Assembly (NCBI GenBank): GCA_017411385.1
Contig: JAFQQF010000023.1
Coordinates: 1-64,000 of the forward strand
DNA: 64,000 nt
Direction: 5' to 3'
DNA from: Ruminococcus sp.
GTDB taxonomy: Bacteria; Bacillota; Clostridia; Oscillospirales; Acutalibacteraceae
Positions 22,979 to 31,393 of the stretch are shown piece after piece. Within the stretch, counting starts at the first letter, position 1; the number at the start of each line of letters is the position of its first letter. The position numbers and the translations under genes are program-made. The notes under the pieces are model-generated. The model worked only from the letters and a program-made list of their open reading frames with translations, was not told the DNA's origin and ran no database searches.

Positions 22979-22988
22979 CAAATAAAAT

Positions 22989-23016
22989 ACGCAACTGCGA
23001 AATACTGCAGTTGCGT
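22989..23016 (-). terminator. Terminator-like hairpin downstream of the repeat array
   Basis: ACGCAACTGC (22989-22998) pairs with 23007-23016. The minus strand continues ATTTTATTTGG. It would end transcripts running leftward from htrA through the repeats. Confidence 0.7.
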
Positions 23017-23144
23017 TTGAAATATTATAGGTTTTATTGTTATGTCACACCTGAGCTGTGATGGCAGGGAATATTGAGTAGGGCAGGGGTTTACTCCTGC
23101 CGAATATTATATAGGCTTGCTTACGGTTGGAGCAAGCCTCAACC
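23017..23144. other. Non-coding stretch with hairpins beside the repeat array
   Basis: AGGCTTGCT (23113-23121) pairs with AGCAAGCCT (23131-23139). GGCAGG and CCTGCC segments near 23063-23100 can also pair. No gene is seen. Confidence 0.5.
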
Positions 23145-23605
23145 CTACGCACCTCGGCGCTTCTGTGTCACGCCTCGTTGTGCTCCGCTGTTCTTAAAAA
23201 AGTCATCGTACTCCACAAATTCGCCTGTAAGTAAATGCATAGCATTTACTTACTTTTCGGCAAATCCGATGTCGTACTTGATTTTTTAAGGCTACGCACC
23301 TCGGCGCTTCTGTGTCACGCCTCGTTGTGCTGCGCTGTTCTTAAAAAAGTCATCGTACTCCACAAATTCGCCTGTAAGTAAATGCATAGCATTTACTCAC
23401 TTTTCGGCAAATTCGGTGTCGTACTTGATTTTTTAAGGCTACGCACCTCGGTGCTTCTGTGTCACGCCTCGTTGTGCTGCGCTGTTCTTAAAAAAGTCAT
23501 CGTACTCCACAAATTCGCCTGTAAGTAAATGCATAGCATTTACTTACTTTTCGGCAAATTCGGTGTCGTACTTGATTTTTTAAGGCTACGCACCTCGGCG
23601 CTTCT
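23145..23605. repeat. Tandem array: three copies of a 147-bp unit plus a partial fourth
   Basis: CTACGCACCTCGG begins at 23145, 23292, 23439 and 23586, exactly 147 bp apart. The three full copies differ at only a few positions. Each holds a dyad whose arms in copy 1 are 23227-23238 and 23242-23253 (GTAAGTAAATGC and its complement around ATA), inside further imperfect arms (AAATTCGCC / GGCAAAT). Copy 2 has one arm change (ACTCAC) that breaks a pair. The partial fourth copy stops 3 bp short of the htrA stop codon. No reading frame spans the array, and there are no spacers as in CRISPR. Confidence 0.92.
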
Positions 23606-23607
23606 TC

Positions 23608-25206
23608 TTACTGTTGAGTCTGGCCTTCGTCAGCCATAAGGGTTATGGTGACTTCAAGGGTTTTGCCTGTGTCGTTGCGGTATACGGTGAGCACTACCTT
23701 GTCGTTGGGGTTATGCTTTGCTAGGATTGCATATACATCGGAGAAATCATCAATTTCCTCGTCATCAATCTTTGTGATAACGTCGTTTACCTTAAGCTCT
23801 GTATTGTCGCAGGGACCGCCTTCTGAGATTTCACCCACAAGGATTCCCTTGGGCAAATCATAGTACTGTTGCATAGCGGAGCTTACTGCCTGACCTGAAA
23901 TACCAAGGCGAACGCGGTTGCTTACATATCCTTGAGTCATCAGGTCGTCAACAATTTCCTTGACTGTCTGGCTGGGGATTGCAAAGCCCATACCCTCAAC
24001 GGATTCGGAACTGATTTTTGCAGTAGTAATGCCGATAACCTGACCGTACATATTGGAGAGGGGACCGCCGCTGTTACCGGGGTTGATTGCCGCATCGGTC
24101 TGGATGTAGGTTACCTGAGCAGAGAGTCCCAGTTCTCTGTTAAGAGCAGATACAACTCCGCGTGTGAGGGAATTCTGGAAGTCCATTCCGCCGGGGTTGC
24201 CCACAGCGATAACGTCAACGCCTACCTCAACAAGGTTGGAATCGCAGAATTCTGCAGGAGTCAGATTCTTTGCATTTACCTTGAGCACAGCAAGGTCGGT
24301 TCTGGAATCATATCCCACAACCTTTGCCTCGTAGGTAGTGCCGTCGTTGGTAACAACCTGAACGTTGTACGCACTACGGCTGTCGCCGATTACGTGGCTG
24401 TTTGTGGCAATGTAGCCGTCTTCGGTGATGACGATGCCTGTGCCCTGAGAAGCAGGCTCGCCTGTGAAGCCTTTGTCGTAGCAAATAACTCCGATGGTGG
24501 ATTCTGCTACCTTTTTGTAGGCATACTGGGTTGTGTATTTATCTGTGTTGTTTTTGTCGCGGGGAAGTTCTTTAAGGTCGATGCTTCCCTGTGAGGAGTA
24601 TTCGTCTTTGTCCTTGTCGGGCAGAGGAATCACACCCTCGGGGGTTTCTTCTTTTTCGCTTGCAGGCTCGGTTTCTTCATTTTTGTCGAACTCTTCAAAG
24701 AGTGTAGGTCTTGTGGAACCCGATGAGCCTGCGTGCTGTCCTGCCACATAACCGCAAAGCACAAAGAAGCTAATAGCAAAAACACCGATGATAGAGAAAA
24801 GACAAACAAGAAATGCAACGTGTCCTTTTTTCTTTTTTGGTGCTTCGGGAGCTGAGGGTTTTGCAGGACTCTGATAGGGAGCCTGATAGGGAGCCTGATA
24901 TACAGGCTGTGTGTTTGCAGGTTGGTTGTAATATCTTACAGGCTCAGGATTTGTGTAAACCGGTACATTGGCGGGTGAGTCTGCAGGTGTAGCATCTGTC
25001 AAAGTTTCAGCAAAAGCTTCCTGTGAGGTTTCTGTTGCAGTATCGCATACAGAAGCTTCTGTGATTTCTTCTGCAGTATCCTTTACAGCTTCTGTAAATT
25101 CCACTGCCTGCTCTGTGAAATCGGTAGAATTGGTTTGAGTAGGTGCTTCGGGAGTTGTGTTTTCAGTGATGTTGTCCTCTGAGGGGTTCAGATAATCATT
25201 GTTCAT
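23608..25206 (-). CDS. HtrA/DegP-like membrane-anchored serine protease
   Basis: This 532-residue envelope protease for misfolded exported proteins has a long Thr/Glu- and Pro/Gln/Tyr-rich cytoplasmic N-terminal region (1-127), one membrane helix (128-152), a trypsin-like domain with the triad His271 (NSHVIG), Asp304 (RTDLAVL) and Ser379 (NPGNSGGPL), and one PDZ domain (about 433-522). AAGGAG lies 7 nt upstream of the ATG. It is the third gene of a regulator / kinase / protease operon and overlaps the kinase gene by 11 bp, a layout seen for envelope-stress systems such as CssRS-HtrA. The stop codon abuts the 147-bp repeat array. Confidence 0.95.
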   Translation of the reverse strand: MNNDYLNPSEDNITENTTPEAPTQTNSTDFTEQAVEFTEAVKDTAEEITEASVCDTATETSQEAFAETLTDATPADSPANVPVYTNPEPVRYYNQPANTQPVYQAPYQAPYQSPAKPSAPEAPKKKKGHVAFLVCLFSIIGVFAISFFVLCGYVAGQHAGSSGSTRPTLFEEFDKNEETEPASEKEETPEGVIPLPDKDKDEYSSQGSIDLKELPRDKNNTDKYTTQYAYKKVAESTIGVICYDKGFTGEPASQGTGIVITEDGYIATNSHVIGDSRSAYNVQVVTNDGTTYEAKVVGYDSRTDLAVLKVNAKNLTPAEFCDSNLVEVGVDVIAVGNPGGMDFQNSLTRGVVSALNRELGLSAQVTYIQTDAAINPGNSGGPLSNMYGQVIGITTAKISSESVEGMGFAIPSQTVKEIVDDLMTQGYVSNRVRLGISGQAVSSAMQQYYDLPKGILVGEISEGGPCDNTELKVNDVITKIDDEEIDDFSDVYAILAKHNPNDKVVLTVYRNDTGKTLEVTITLMADEGQTQQ

Positions 25207-26677
25207 TTTTATTCTCCTTTATATAGTAGGGGAGTTCTTTTTTTATTTTTGCTTCGTCGGGAATCCAAAAGATAAATCTGCAGTATTCTCCGGGTTCGCT
25301 TTCGGCTGTTATATCTCCGCCGTGAAGCCTTATTATTGTGCGGACTATGTAAAGTCCCAGTCCCATACTTTTTTTGTTGATGCTTCGGGATTTGTCGGCT
25401 TTATAAAATTTATCAAAAATCAGCTTCAGGTCTTCGGGCAGAACACCCTCACCGCTGTTTTCAATGCAAACATAGGTGGAGCCTGCTTTTCTTGAAAATC
25501 CGAAACGGATATAGCCGCCTTGATTTGTGAATTTCACGGCATTTTCCACCAGATTGTAAAGCACCTGATGAATAAGGTCTTTGTCGCCAAAGGTTATTAT
25601 GTCCTCATCGTTGTCCATTCCTTCAATGGAAAGCTCCTTTTTTTCAATTTCACTTTCAAAGCCTAAGAGTACATTAAAGGCGGTTTCCTGAATTACAAAG
25701 GGAGCTTTTTTAACGTCGATTTCTCCGCTGTCGATTTTTGAAAGAGAAATCATAGAGGTAACAAGACGAGAGAGCCGCTTGACTTCTTGGGAAACAATTC
25801 CCAGATAGTGGTCCTGCTCCTCTTTGGGAATAGTGCCGTCAAGGATACCGTCAATGTAGCCTGCAATGGTGGTCATGGGGGTTTTCAGCTCATGAGAAAC
25901 ATTGGCGATAAAGTTTCTTCTCATACCCTCGGAGGAAGCAAGAGAATCAGCCATTTCGTTGAAAGCCTGAGAAAGCTCGCCGATTTCGTCGTTGGATTTG
26001 ATGTGTCCTCTGCTTGCAAAGTCGCCTACAGAGAAACGCTTTGCCGCCGCCGCCATTTGCTTTAAGGGCAGGGTAGTGTTGTAGGCATATACCGCAGAGA
26101 GTATAAATATAAGAATAGCGGCAACAACCACAAGGAGCACCAGAATACCGAAGATTGTGGGGATATAATCTGCAGTCCACAAGGTAGCCTGAGCAACAAT
26201 GCAGTAGCCGATAATACTGTTATCCCTTTGGGAGGTTATTTTTATAGCTGAAATATAGAATTGTCGGTTATAGGTGTCGTTAAGAGTTCCGTGTTCAAAG
26301 TAAGTGCTGTGCGCAAGCTTTTGCTTCAGCGTGTCGGGCATATTGAGAATTGTGCCTGTAAGCTCCTCCTGTGATGAATACACAACCCTTCCCTGTGTGT
26401 CGCAGATTGCGGCGATGGCACGCTGAGAGGATGCATAGGTATTAAGAGAAGCGGTAAAAACCCTTCTTTCCGAAAGCGTTAGAGAGTACAGGTCGTCATA
26501 CACAACCTCGCTTACAAGCTGAGAAAGGTTATGTGTGTTTTCTTCCAACGTACTTTTTTTTGAATTTTCGATGAATTCGGAAACAGGAAAAGTGATAATT
26601 CCGCACACAACAATGATGCAGACAAGAGCCACAGCAAGGCTGAAGTACACGAAACGTCTGAATACGGATTTTGTCAT
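25196..26677 (-). CDS. Sensor histidine kinase of the htrA operon
   Basis: This 493-residue kinase has a membrane helix at about 10-32, an extracytoplasmic domain (33-170), a second helix (173-195), HAMP (196-248), HisKA with His262 in NVSHELKTPMTT, and HATPase with the N-box YNLVENAVKF (374-383) and GLGLYIV (439-445). It is a complete, standard kinase. It sits between its response regulator (29 bp upstream) and htrA (overlapping), so it probably senses envelope or secretion stress and controls the protease. The ribosome site, CGGAG, is 12 nt from the ATG and looks weak. Confidence 0.95.
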   Translation of the reverse strand: MTKSVFRRFVYFSLAVALVCIIVVCGIITFPVSEFIENSKKSTLEENTHNLSQLVSEVVYDDLYSLTLSERRVFTASLNTYASSQRAIAAICDTQGRVVYSSQEELTGTILNMPDTLKQKLAHSTYFEHGTLNDTYNRQFYISAIKITSQRDNSIIGYCIVAQATLWTADYIPTIFGILVLLVVVAAILIFILSAVYAYNTTLPLKQMAAAAKRFSVGDFASRGHIKSNDEIGELSQAFNEMADSLASSEGMRRNFIANVSHELKTPMTTIAGYIDGILDGTIPKEEQDHYLGIVSQEVKRLSRLVTSMISLSKIDSGEIDVKKAPFVIQETAFNVLLGFESEIEKKELSIEGMDNDEDIITFGDKDLIHQVLYNLVENAVKFTNQGGYIRFGFSRKAGSTYVCIENSGEGVLPEDLKLIFDKFYKADKSRSINKKSMGLGLYIVRTIIRLHGGDITAESEPGEYCRFIFWIPDEAKIKKELPYYIKENKNEQ

Positions 26678-26706
26678 AGTTTACACATTCTCCGTTTGCT
26701 TAGAAT

Positions 26707-27396
26707 TTATTCAAAGGTAACGAATTTATAGCCTCTTGCCCAAACTGTGCGAAGCTCCCATTTGTCGGAAGCACCGTCGATTTTTTCGCGGATACGCTTG
26801 ATATGTACGTCAATGGTTCGGCTCTCTCCGCAGTAGTCAAAGCCCCACACCTCGTCAAGAAGCTGGTCGCGGGAGAACATCTGGTTAGGATTGCTTGCAA
26901 GGTGATACAGAAGCTCAAGCTCTTTGGGAGGAGTGCTGATAAGCTCACCCTTTACCTTAAGCTCGTAGTTTGTCAGGTTGATTACAAGGTTATCAAACTT
27001 AACCTCTTTAATCTGAGAGCTTTCACCTGTGGAGGTGCGGCGCAAAACGGCACGAACACGTGCTACTACCTCTTTGTTTTCAAAAGGCTTTACTATGTAG
27101 TCATCTGCACCAAGCTCAAGTCCCAGAACCTTGTCAAAGGTTTCGCTTTTTGCAGTAATCATAATGATGGGACATTGTGAGGTTTTGCGGATTTCTCGGC
27201 ACACCTGCCAGCCGTCAAGCTTGGGTAGCATTATGTCCAGCAGAATAAGGTCGGGCTGAGCTTTTTCAAAAACAGACAGAGCCTCTTCGCCGTCATCGGC
27301 AGTAAAAACCTCAAAACCCTCTTTTTCCAGATAAAGTCTGAGCAGGGTGGAAATGTTGGTGTCGTCATCTACAACCAGAACCTTATATGTAGTCAT
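26707..27396 (-). CDS. OmpR-family response regulator of the htrA operon
   Basis: This 229-residue regulator has a receiver domain with Asp10-Asp11 and phosphoacceptor Asp54 in LLDIMLP, the KPF motif, and a winged-helix output domain with PPKELELLYHLASNPNQMFSR and TIDVHIKRIREK. GGAGGT touches the first ATG (27402), so the second ATG (27396), 6 nt away, is the real start. It is the first gene of an operon with the kinase and HtrA. Direct repeats of TTCACCAA upstream, 11 bp apart, suggest autoregulation. Confidence 0.93.
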   Translation of the reverse strand: MTTYKVLVVDDDTNISTLLRLYLEKEGFEVFTADDGEEALSVFEKAQPDLILLDIMLPKLDGWQVCREIRKTSQCPIIMITAKSETFDKVLGLELGADDYIVKPFENKEVVARVRAVLRRTSTGESSQIKEVKFDNLVINLTNYELKVKGELISTPPKELELLYHLASNPNQMFSRDQLLDEVWGFDYCGESRTIDVHIKRIREKIDGASDKWELRTVWARGYKFVTFE

Positions 27397-27439
27397 AATC
27401 ATACCTCCAAAGCTTTTATGATTCCTAATTATTTATTAT

Positions 27440-27524
27440 ATTATATACCATTTGAGAAATAAATAGTGAACAAATTAGAAACAAACAGGAACTATATCTT
27501 AAATTTTGGTGAACAATTGGTGAA
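27440..27524 (-). promoter_or_regulatory. Promoter and direct-repeat operator of the regulator-kinase-htrA operon
   Basis: On the minus strand TTCACT (27465-27470), 17 bp, TATATAAT (from 27447 down to 27440). Upstream, TTCACCAA occurs at 27517-27524 and 27506-27513, an 11-bp period, and a third, diverged copy (TTCACTAT, 27463-27470) overlaps the -35. This is the same architecture as at 4989-5047 with a different sequence. Confidence 0.68.
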
Positions 27525-27562
27525 AAAAACCGTATTCGGCACAGTGCTTCTTAATAAAACAA

Positions 27563-27597
27563 ACCGCTGCAAAGGGAAGGACTCCCACTGCAGCGGT
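27563..27597 (-). terminator. Terminator of the aminotransferase gene
   Basis: ACCGCTGCA (27563-27571) pairs with 27589-27597, with an inner GGGA/TCCC. The minus strand continues TTGTTTTATT. Confidence 0.8.
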
Positions 27598-27630
27598 GAT
27601 GTGTAATTTGATTACTGCAGCCTGTAAAAT

Positions 27631-28836
27631 TTAGTAAGGCTGAGCCATACACCTGCGGAAGGTGTCGGTGATATACTGAGCATCCTCATCGGTAAGAGTG
27701 GTGTTGAGAGGAAGTGTCAGCTGGTTTTTATACATATTGTAGGCATTGGGATAATCCTTGATGTCAAAGCCTAAGTCTTTGTATGCTGTGAGCAGGGGCA
27801 GAGGCTTAAAGTGAACGTTGCAGATTACACCGTTTTGAGCCATACGCTTGAAGAAGGTGTTGCGGTAGGTGTCATCTTTGCCTGTAAAGCGTACAAAGTA
27901 CAAATGTCCGCTTGAACGGTGAGTTTCGTCGGCGTGGTTGAGAACGCTGACGGGCAGGTCAGCAAAAGCCTTGTTGTAACGCTTAATAAGCTCGTGACGG
28001 CGGTTTATGGTTTCGTCGTATCTTTCCAGCTGGGCAAGTCCCATTGCGGCTAAGATGTCGGGCATATTGCATTTGTACTGAGTTTTAACCACATCGTATT
28101 CCCAGGATGTACCCTTGTTTTTTGCGTAGGTATCCTTGGTCTGTCCGTGAAGTGAGAAGAGCATATACTGGCGGTAAAGGTAGTCGTTGTCGATACCCTT
28201 TGTGTTTTTCCAGGTAACAGCACCGCCTTCGCCTGTGGTCAGGTTCTTAACTGCGTGGAAGCTGAAGTTTGTAAAGTCAGCAACCTCACCGCACATTTTG
28301 CCATTGCGCTGTGCACCCAGAGCGTGAGCACCGTCGCACATAACGATGATTCTGCCAAAAACTTCCTGAAGCTCGCTTGAAGGCTTGAAGAGATGCTTTT
28401 TTCTCTCAACGATTTCATAGATGCGGTCATAGTCGCACATTACACCTGCAAGGTCAACAGGAATGATAACCTTGGTGTTTTCGTTGATGGCGGCTTCAAC
28501 CTTATCGTAGTCCATCTCGAAGCTGTCAGGTGCACAGTCGATGATTACAGGCTTTGCACCAATGTGGCATACAACAGAGGCTGTAGCCGTGTAGGTGTAT
28601 GCAGGCACGATAACCTCATCTCCGGGACCTACACCCAGAATACGCAAAGTCATTTCTGCGCAGGCTGTCTGAGAAGAAAGGCAAACAGCTCTTTCTGTGT
28701 GACAAAATTCTGAGAGTTTCTGTTCAAATAGCTTTGTTTTAGGACCTGTGGTTATCCAACCTGACTTTAACACGGAAACAACAGCATCAATTTCTGCTTG
28801 TGTAATGTCAGGAGGTGAAAAAGGAATGTTTCTCAT
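27631..28836 (-). CDS. DegT/DnrJ/EryC1/StrS-family sugar aminotransferase
   Basis: This 401-residue PLP enzyme transfers an amino group to a nucleotide-linked keto-sugar, making 4-amino sugars for surface polysaccharides. The N-terminal PFSPPDITQAEIDAVVSVLKSGWITTGP is the family hallmark, the phosphate-binding SQTACAEM is at 55-62, the PLP Asp is in CDGAHALG (168) and the Schiff-base lysine is Lys197 in SFHAVKNLTTGEGG. The probable substrate is the product of a 4,6-dehydratase such as the CapD-like protein encoded at 48372-50276. It has a near-consensus promoter and its own terminator. Confidence 0.93.
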   Translation of the reverse strand: MRNIPFSPPDITQAEIDAVVSVLKSGWITTGPKTKLFEQKLSEFCHTERAVCLSSQTACAEMTLRILGVGPGDEVIVPAYTYTATASVVCHIGAKPVIIDCAPDSFEMDYDKVEAAINENTKVIIPVDLAGVMCDYDRIYEIVERKKHLFKPSSELQEVFGRIIVMCDGAHALGAQRNGKMCGEVADFTNFSFHAVKNLTTGEGGAVTWKNTKGIDNDYLYRQYMLFSLHGQTKDTYAKNKGTSWEYDVVKTQYKCNMPDILAAMGLAQLERYDETINRRHELIKRYNKAFADLPVSVLNHADETHRSSGHLYFVRFTGKDDTYRNTFFKRMAQNGVICNVHFKPLPLLTAYKDLGFDIKDYPNAYNMYKNQLTLPLNTTLTDEDAQYITDTFRRCMAQPY

Positions 28837-28882
28837 ATTAATTTCTCCGAATTCCTATTTTGACATTCTTAACTATTATAGA

Positions 28883-28911
28883 ATTATACTACATTTGTTA
28901 CCTTATGTAAA
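28883..28911 (-). promoter_or_regulatory. Promoter of the aminotransferase gene
   Basis: On the minus strand TTTACA (28906-28911), 17 bp, TATAAT (28883-28888). It lies directly after the spoIIID stop codon, with no terminator between. Confidence 0.75.
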
Positions 28912-28916
28912 GTTTT

Positions 28917-29186
28917 TTATTTACAGTTTTTGGCACTTGCAAGCAGAAGATATTTGTTTTTTGTGGCAATTCCGCCCCGAAGATGCCTTTCTGCTTTGTT
29001 TTGTTCCAACACTTCCTTTACGCTTTTGTATAATTCCGGACTTAATGTGCGCAGTCGCTGACTCACATCCTTGTGGACTGTTGACTTACTTATTCCGAAC
29101 TTTTTTGCAGTATATCTGACGGTCGATTTGGTTTTTATTATATATTCAGCAAGCTCCACAGCACGCTCTTCCACATATCCGTTCAT
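28917..29186 (-). CDS. spoIIID: Stage III sporulation transcriptional regulator SpoIIID
   Basis: This 89-residue DNA-binding protein switches mother-cell gene expression after sigma-E during sporulation. It matches the family along its length: YVEERAVELAEYIIKTKSTVR, the helix-turn-helix TAKKFGISKSTVHKDVSQRL (about 26-45) and the basic RHLRGGIATKNKY. I start at ATG 29186, with GGGAGG 7 nt upstream; an earlier ATG would add ten residues. A possible sigma-E promoter lies upstream at 29216-29244. The gene lies inside the polysaccharide locus, which is not its usual spoIID/spoIIQ neighbourhood. Confidence 0.95.
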   Translation of the reverse strand: MNGYVEERAVELAEYIIKTKSTVRYTAKKFGISKSTVHKDVSQRLRTLSPELYKSVKEVLEQNKAERHLRGGIATKNKYLLLASAKNCK

Positions 29187-29215
29187 AGTGCTTCCTCCCT
29201 GTGTATTATTACTCA

Positions 29216-29244
29216 ATTATATGCGGTGAATTTTGAGCTTATAA
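29216..29244 (-). promoter_or_regulatory. Possible sigma-E promoter of spoIIID
   Basis: On the minus strand TTATAA (29239-29244), 15 bp, CATATAAT (29216-29223). The -10 is close to the sigma-E consensus CATACANT at a suitable spacing. This is weak evidence, supported by the known sigma-E control of spoIIID. Confidence 0.35.
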
Positions 29245-29280
29245 CAGGTGAAAAAACGGCGTTTATATGGAAAGTTTTTG

Positions 29281-29309
29281 TTTACACGGGTGCTATATTG
29301 TGGTATTAT
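29281..29309 (+). promoter_or_regulatory. Promoter of the plus-strand polysaccharide operon
   Basis: TTTACA (29281-29286), 17 bp, TATTAT (29304-29309), 93 bp before the first glycosyltransferase start. The leader holds no clear terminator. Confidence 0.7.
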
Positions 29310-29401
29310 ATAGAATAGGATTTTAATATCCGTAAGTATGTGATTTTATACTATGGTTTTAGATATTCGGATACCTTATAGCGGGGAAGGATAATGTTAC
29401 T

Positions 29402-30607
29402 GTGCCTCAAAACAAACCTGTCAAAATTTGTATGATTACAACTATAGCAAAGTCCTTTGAATGCTTTGTGTCGGATTCAGCAAAGAATCTTGCACAAAAA
29501 GGCTTTGATGTGACGATAATGTGCAACGATATGGACAAAGCTTTTCTTGATAAACACGAAAGCTTTGCCCGTTGTATTCCTTTGCCTGCAAAAAGGGGAG
29601 TAGACCCTGTATCCCTTGTGAAAAGTGTAAGACTTATGCGTAAAGTCTTCCGCAAGGAGAATTTTGACATAGTGCAGTATTCTACGCCCAATGCAGCTTT
29701 TTACTGTGCTTTGTCAGCTCATGCTATGAAAAACAGTTTCAGAGTTTACAATCAATGGGGGCTCAGGTACATAGGTCTTAAGGGCATCAAGCGATTTATT
29801 TTCAAGATGATTGAAAAATATACCTGCTTGCGTTCCACTCATGTTATTTCCACAAGCCCCAAGAATATGCAGTTCAATATTGACGAGGGACTGTGCCCCA
29901 AGGATAAGATTTCCGTTATAGGCAAGGGCGGTACTATCGGAGTTGATTTTTCCGTTTATGATATAAACAAAAAGGAAGAATACAGACAGCAGGTGCGTCA
30001 AGAGTACGGTATCGGGGATAATACCTTTGTCTTTAGCTTTGTGGGCAGAGTTAATGCTGACAAGGGAATAAACGAGCTCATTCGTGCATACAGAACCCTT
30101 TCAAACAAATACAGTAACACAAAGCTCATGCTTATCGGTATGGAGGACAATGCAAATCCTCCTGAAAAAAGCCTTATGAACTGGGCAAAGGACAGCGATA
30201 AGGTTATTTTAACTGGCGTTGTGCCTTCATTGCGTGTGGCACAGCTGATGGCTGCTTCTGATATGATGGTTCATCCTACATACAGAGAGGGCTTTTCTAT
30301 GGTTATTCAGGAGGGAATGGCGATGGAGCTGCCTGTGCTGACAACTGATGTACCGGGACCGAATGAGGTAGTTGTTGACGGAGAAACAGGTGTTCTTGTG
30401 CCTGCTCACAGCTGTGAGGCACTTCAGCAGGAGATGGAGGCGCTTATGAATGATTCTGAGCGCAGACAAAAGTACACAAAAAACGGCAGACAGCGGGTAG
30501 AGCAACATTTTTCTCGGCCTGTTATGCTTGAGAATATTTACGAAAATTACATCAAACTTTTGGGAATTGAGGAAAAACAAATTGAAACTAATGTATCTTA
30601 CAGCTAA
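29402..30607 (+). CDS. Family 4 glycosyltransferase
   Basis: This 401-residue GT-B enzyme probably adds a sugar to a lipid-linked polysaccharide repeat at the inner membrane. The N-terminal domain begins KICMITTIAKSFECFV. The C-terminal nucleotide-sugar domain has FVGRVNADKG (213-222) and the E-x7-E motif in REGFSMVIQE (295-304). The start is GTG 29402 with GGGAAGG 11 nt upstream, not ideal, but no better in-frame codon exists. It is the first gene of a long plus-strand polysaccharide operon and overlaps the next gene. Confidence 0.9.
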   Translation: MPQNKPVKICMITTIAKSFECFVSDSAKNLAQKGFDVTIMCNDMDKAFLDKHESFARCIPLPAKRGVDPVSLVKSVRLMRKVFRKENFDIVQYSTPNAAFYCALSAHAMKNSFRVYNQWGLRYIGLKGIKRFIFKMIEKYTCLRSTHVISTSPKNMQFNIDEGLCPKDKISVIGKGGTIGVDFSVYDINKKEEYRQQVRQEYGIGDNTFVFSFVGRVNADKGINELIRAYRTLSNKYSNTKLMLIGMEDNANPPEKSLMNWAKDSDKVILTGVVPSLRVAQLMAASDMMVHPTYREGFSMVIQEGMAMELPVLTTDVPGPNEVVVDGETGVLVPAHSCEALQQEMEALMNDSERRQKYTKNGRQRVEQHFSRPVMLENIYENYIKLLGIEEKQIETNVSYS

Positions 30608-31388
30608 TCCTGAGGCAGCAATAATAGCAGAGAATGCCGGTGTTGACAGGATTTTTCTCGACCTTGAAATATTAGGAAAATCACGCCAGATACATCTGAA
30701 TACCTTTATTTCTCACGCAAGCATTGAGGATGTAAAGAAGCTCAGAGCTGTAGTGAAAAAAGCAGAACTTTTGGTTCGTTGCAATCCTGTGCATAAGGAA
30801 ATCAAAAGTGAAATAGACCGAATCATTGCAGACGGTGCAGATATTGTTATGCTTCCGTTTTTCAAGACTGCCTGTGAAGTCCGTGCTTTTCTTGATGCTG
30901 TAGCAGGCAGAGTCCGCACAGTTCTTCTATTTGAAACCAAAGAGGCGGTGGAGTGCATAGATGAAATACTGTCACTTGAGGGTATTGATGAAGCATATAT
31001 CGGATTAAACGATTTACATATAAGCTATGGAATGAAGTTTATGTTTGAGCCTCTTGCAGACGGTACCGTGGAGTATCTTTGCAAAAAGTTCAGTGAAAAA
31101 GGTCTTCCTTATGGGTTTGGCGGTATTGCCAAGATTGGCGAAGGTCTCCTCAAAAGCGACTACATAATCGGAGAGCATAAGCGTCTAGGTTCTACCAGTG
31201 CTATTCTTTCCAGAACCTTTAGAAATGAAGTGGACTTAAGCCGTCCCATTGATGATTTTAAGGGTGAGGTTGAGCTTCTTCGCAGGCGTGAAGAGGAAAT
31301 TGATTTATGGAATGAAACCGATTTTGAAGAAAACCGAAGAATAGTTTGCGAAGCGGTTGATGCGATTGTCCACAGGATTACGAGGTAA
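30582..31388 (+). CDS. HpcH/HpaI aldolase/citrate-lyase-family protein
   Basis: This 268-residue TIM-barrel protein belongs to the family that cleaves or forms C-C bonds with pyruvate, oxaloacetate or phosphoenolpyruvate. The metal-binding pair is visible as Glu118 in LLFETKEAV and Asp144 in IGLNDLHISYG, and the Arg that binds pyruvate is probably Arg66 in VRCNP. The start is TTG 30582 (GAGG 9 nt upstream), overlapping the preceding gene by 26 nt; ATG 30591 is possible but lacks a site. An aldolase in a polysaccharide operon could make an unusual precursor or a pyruvate-derived decoration. Its substrate is not predictable. Confidence 0.8.
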   Translation: MKLMYLTANPEAAIIAENAGVDRIFLDLEILGKSRQIHLNTFISHASIEDVKKLRAVVKKAELLVRCNPVHKEIKSEIDRIIADGADIVMLPFFKTACEVRAFLDAVAGRVRTVLLFETKEAVECIDEILSLEGIDEAYIGLNDLHISYGMKFMFEPLADGTVEYLCKKFSEKGLPYGFGGIAKIGEGLLKSDYIIGEHKRLGSTSAILSRTFRNEVDLSRPIDDFKGEVELLRRREEEIDLWNETDFEENRRIVCEAVDAIVHRITR

Positions 31389-31393
31389 CCCCT

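Noticed and set aside
23145..23605. CRISPR array
   Set aside because: The repeats are 147 bp and directly joined without spacers, and no cas gene is in the window.
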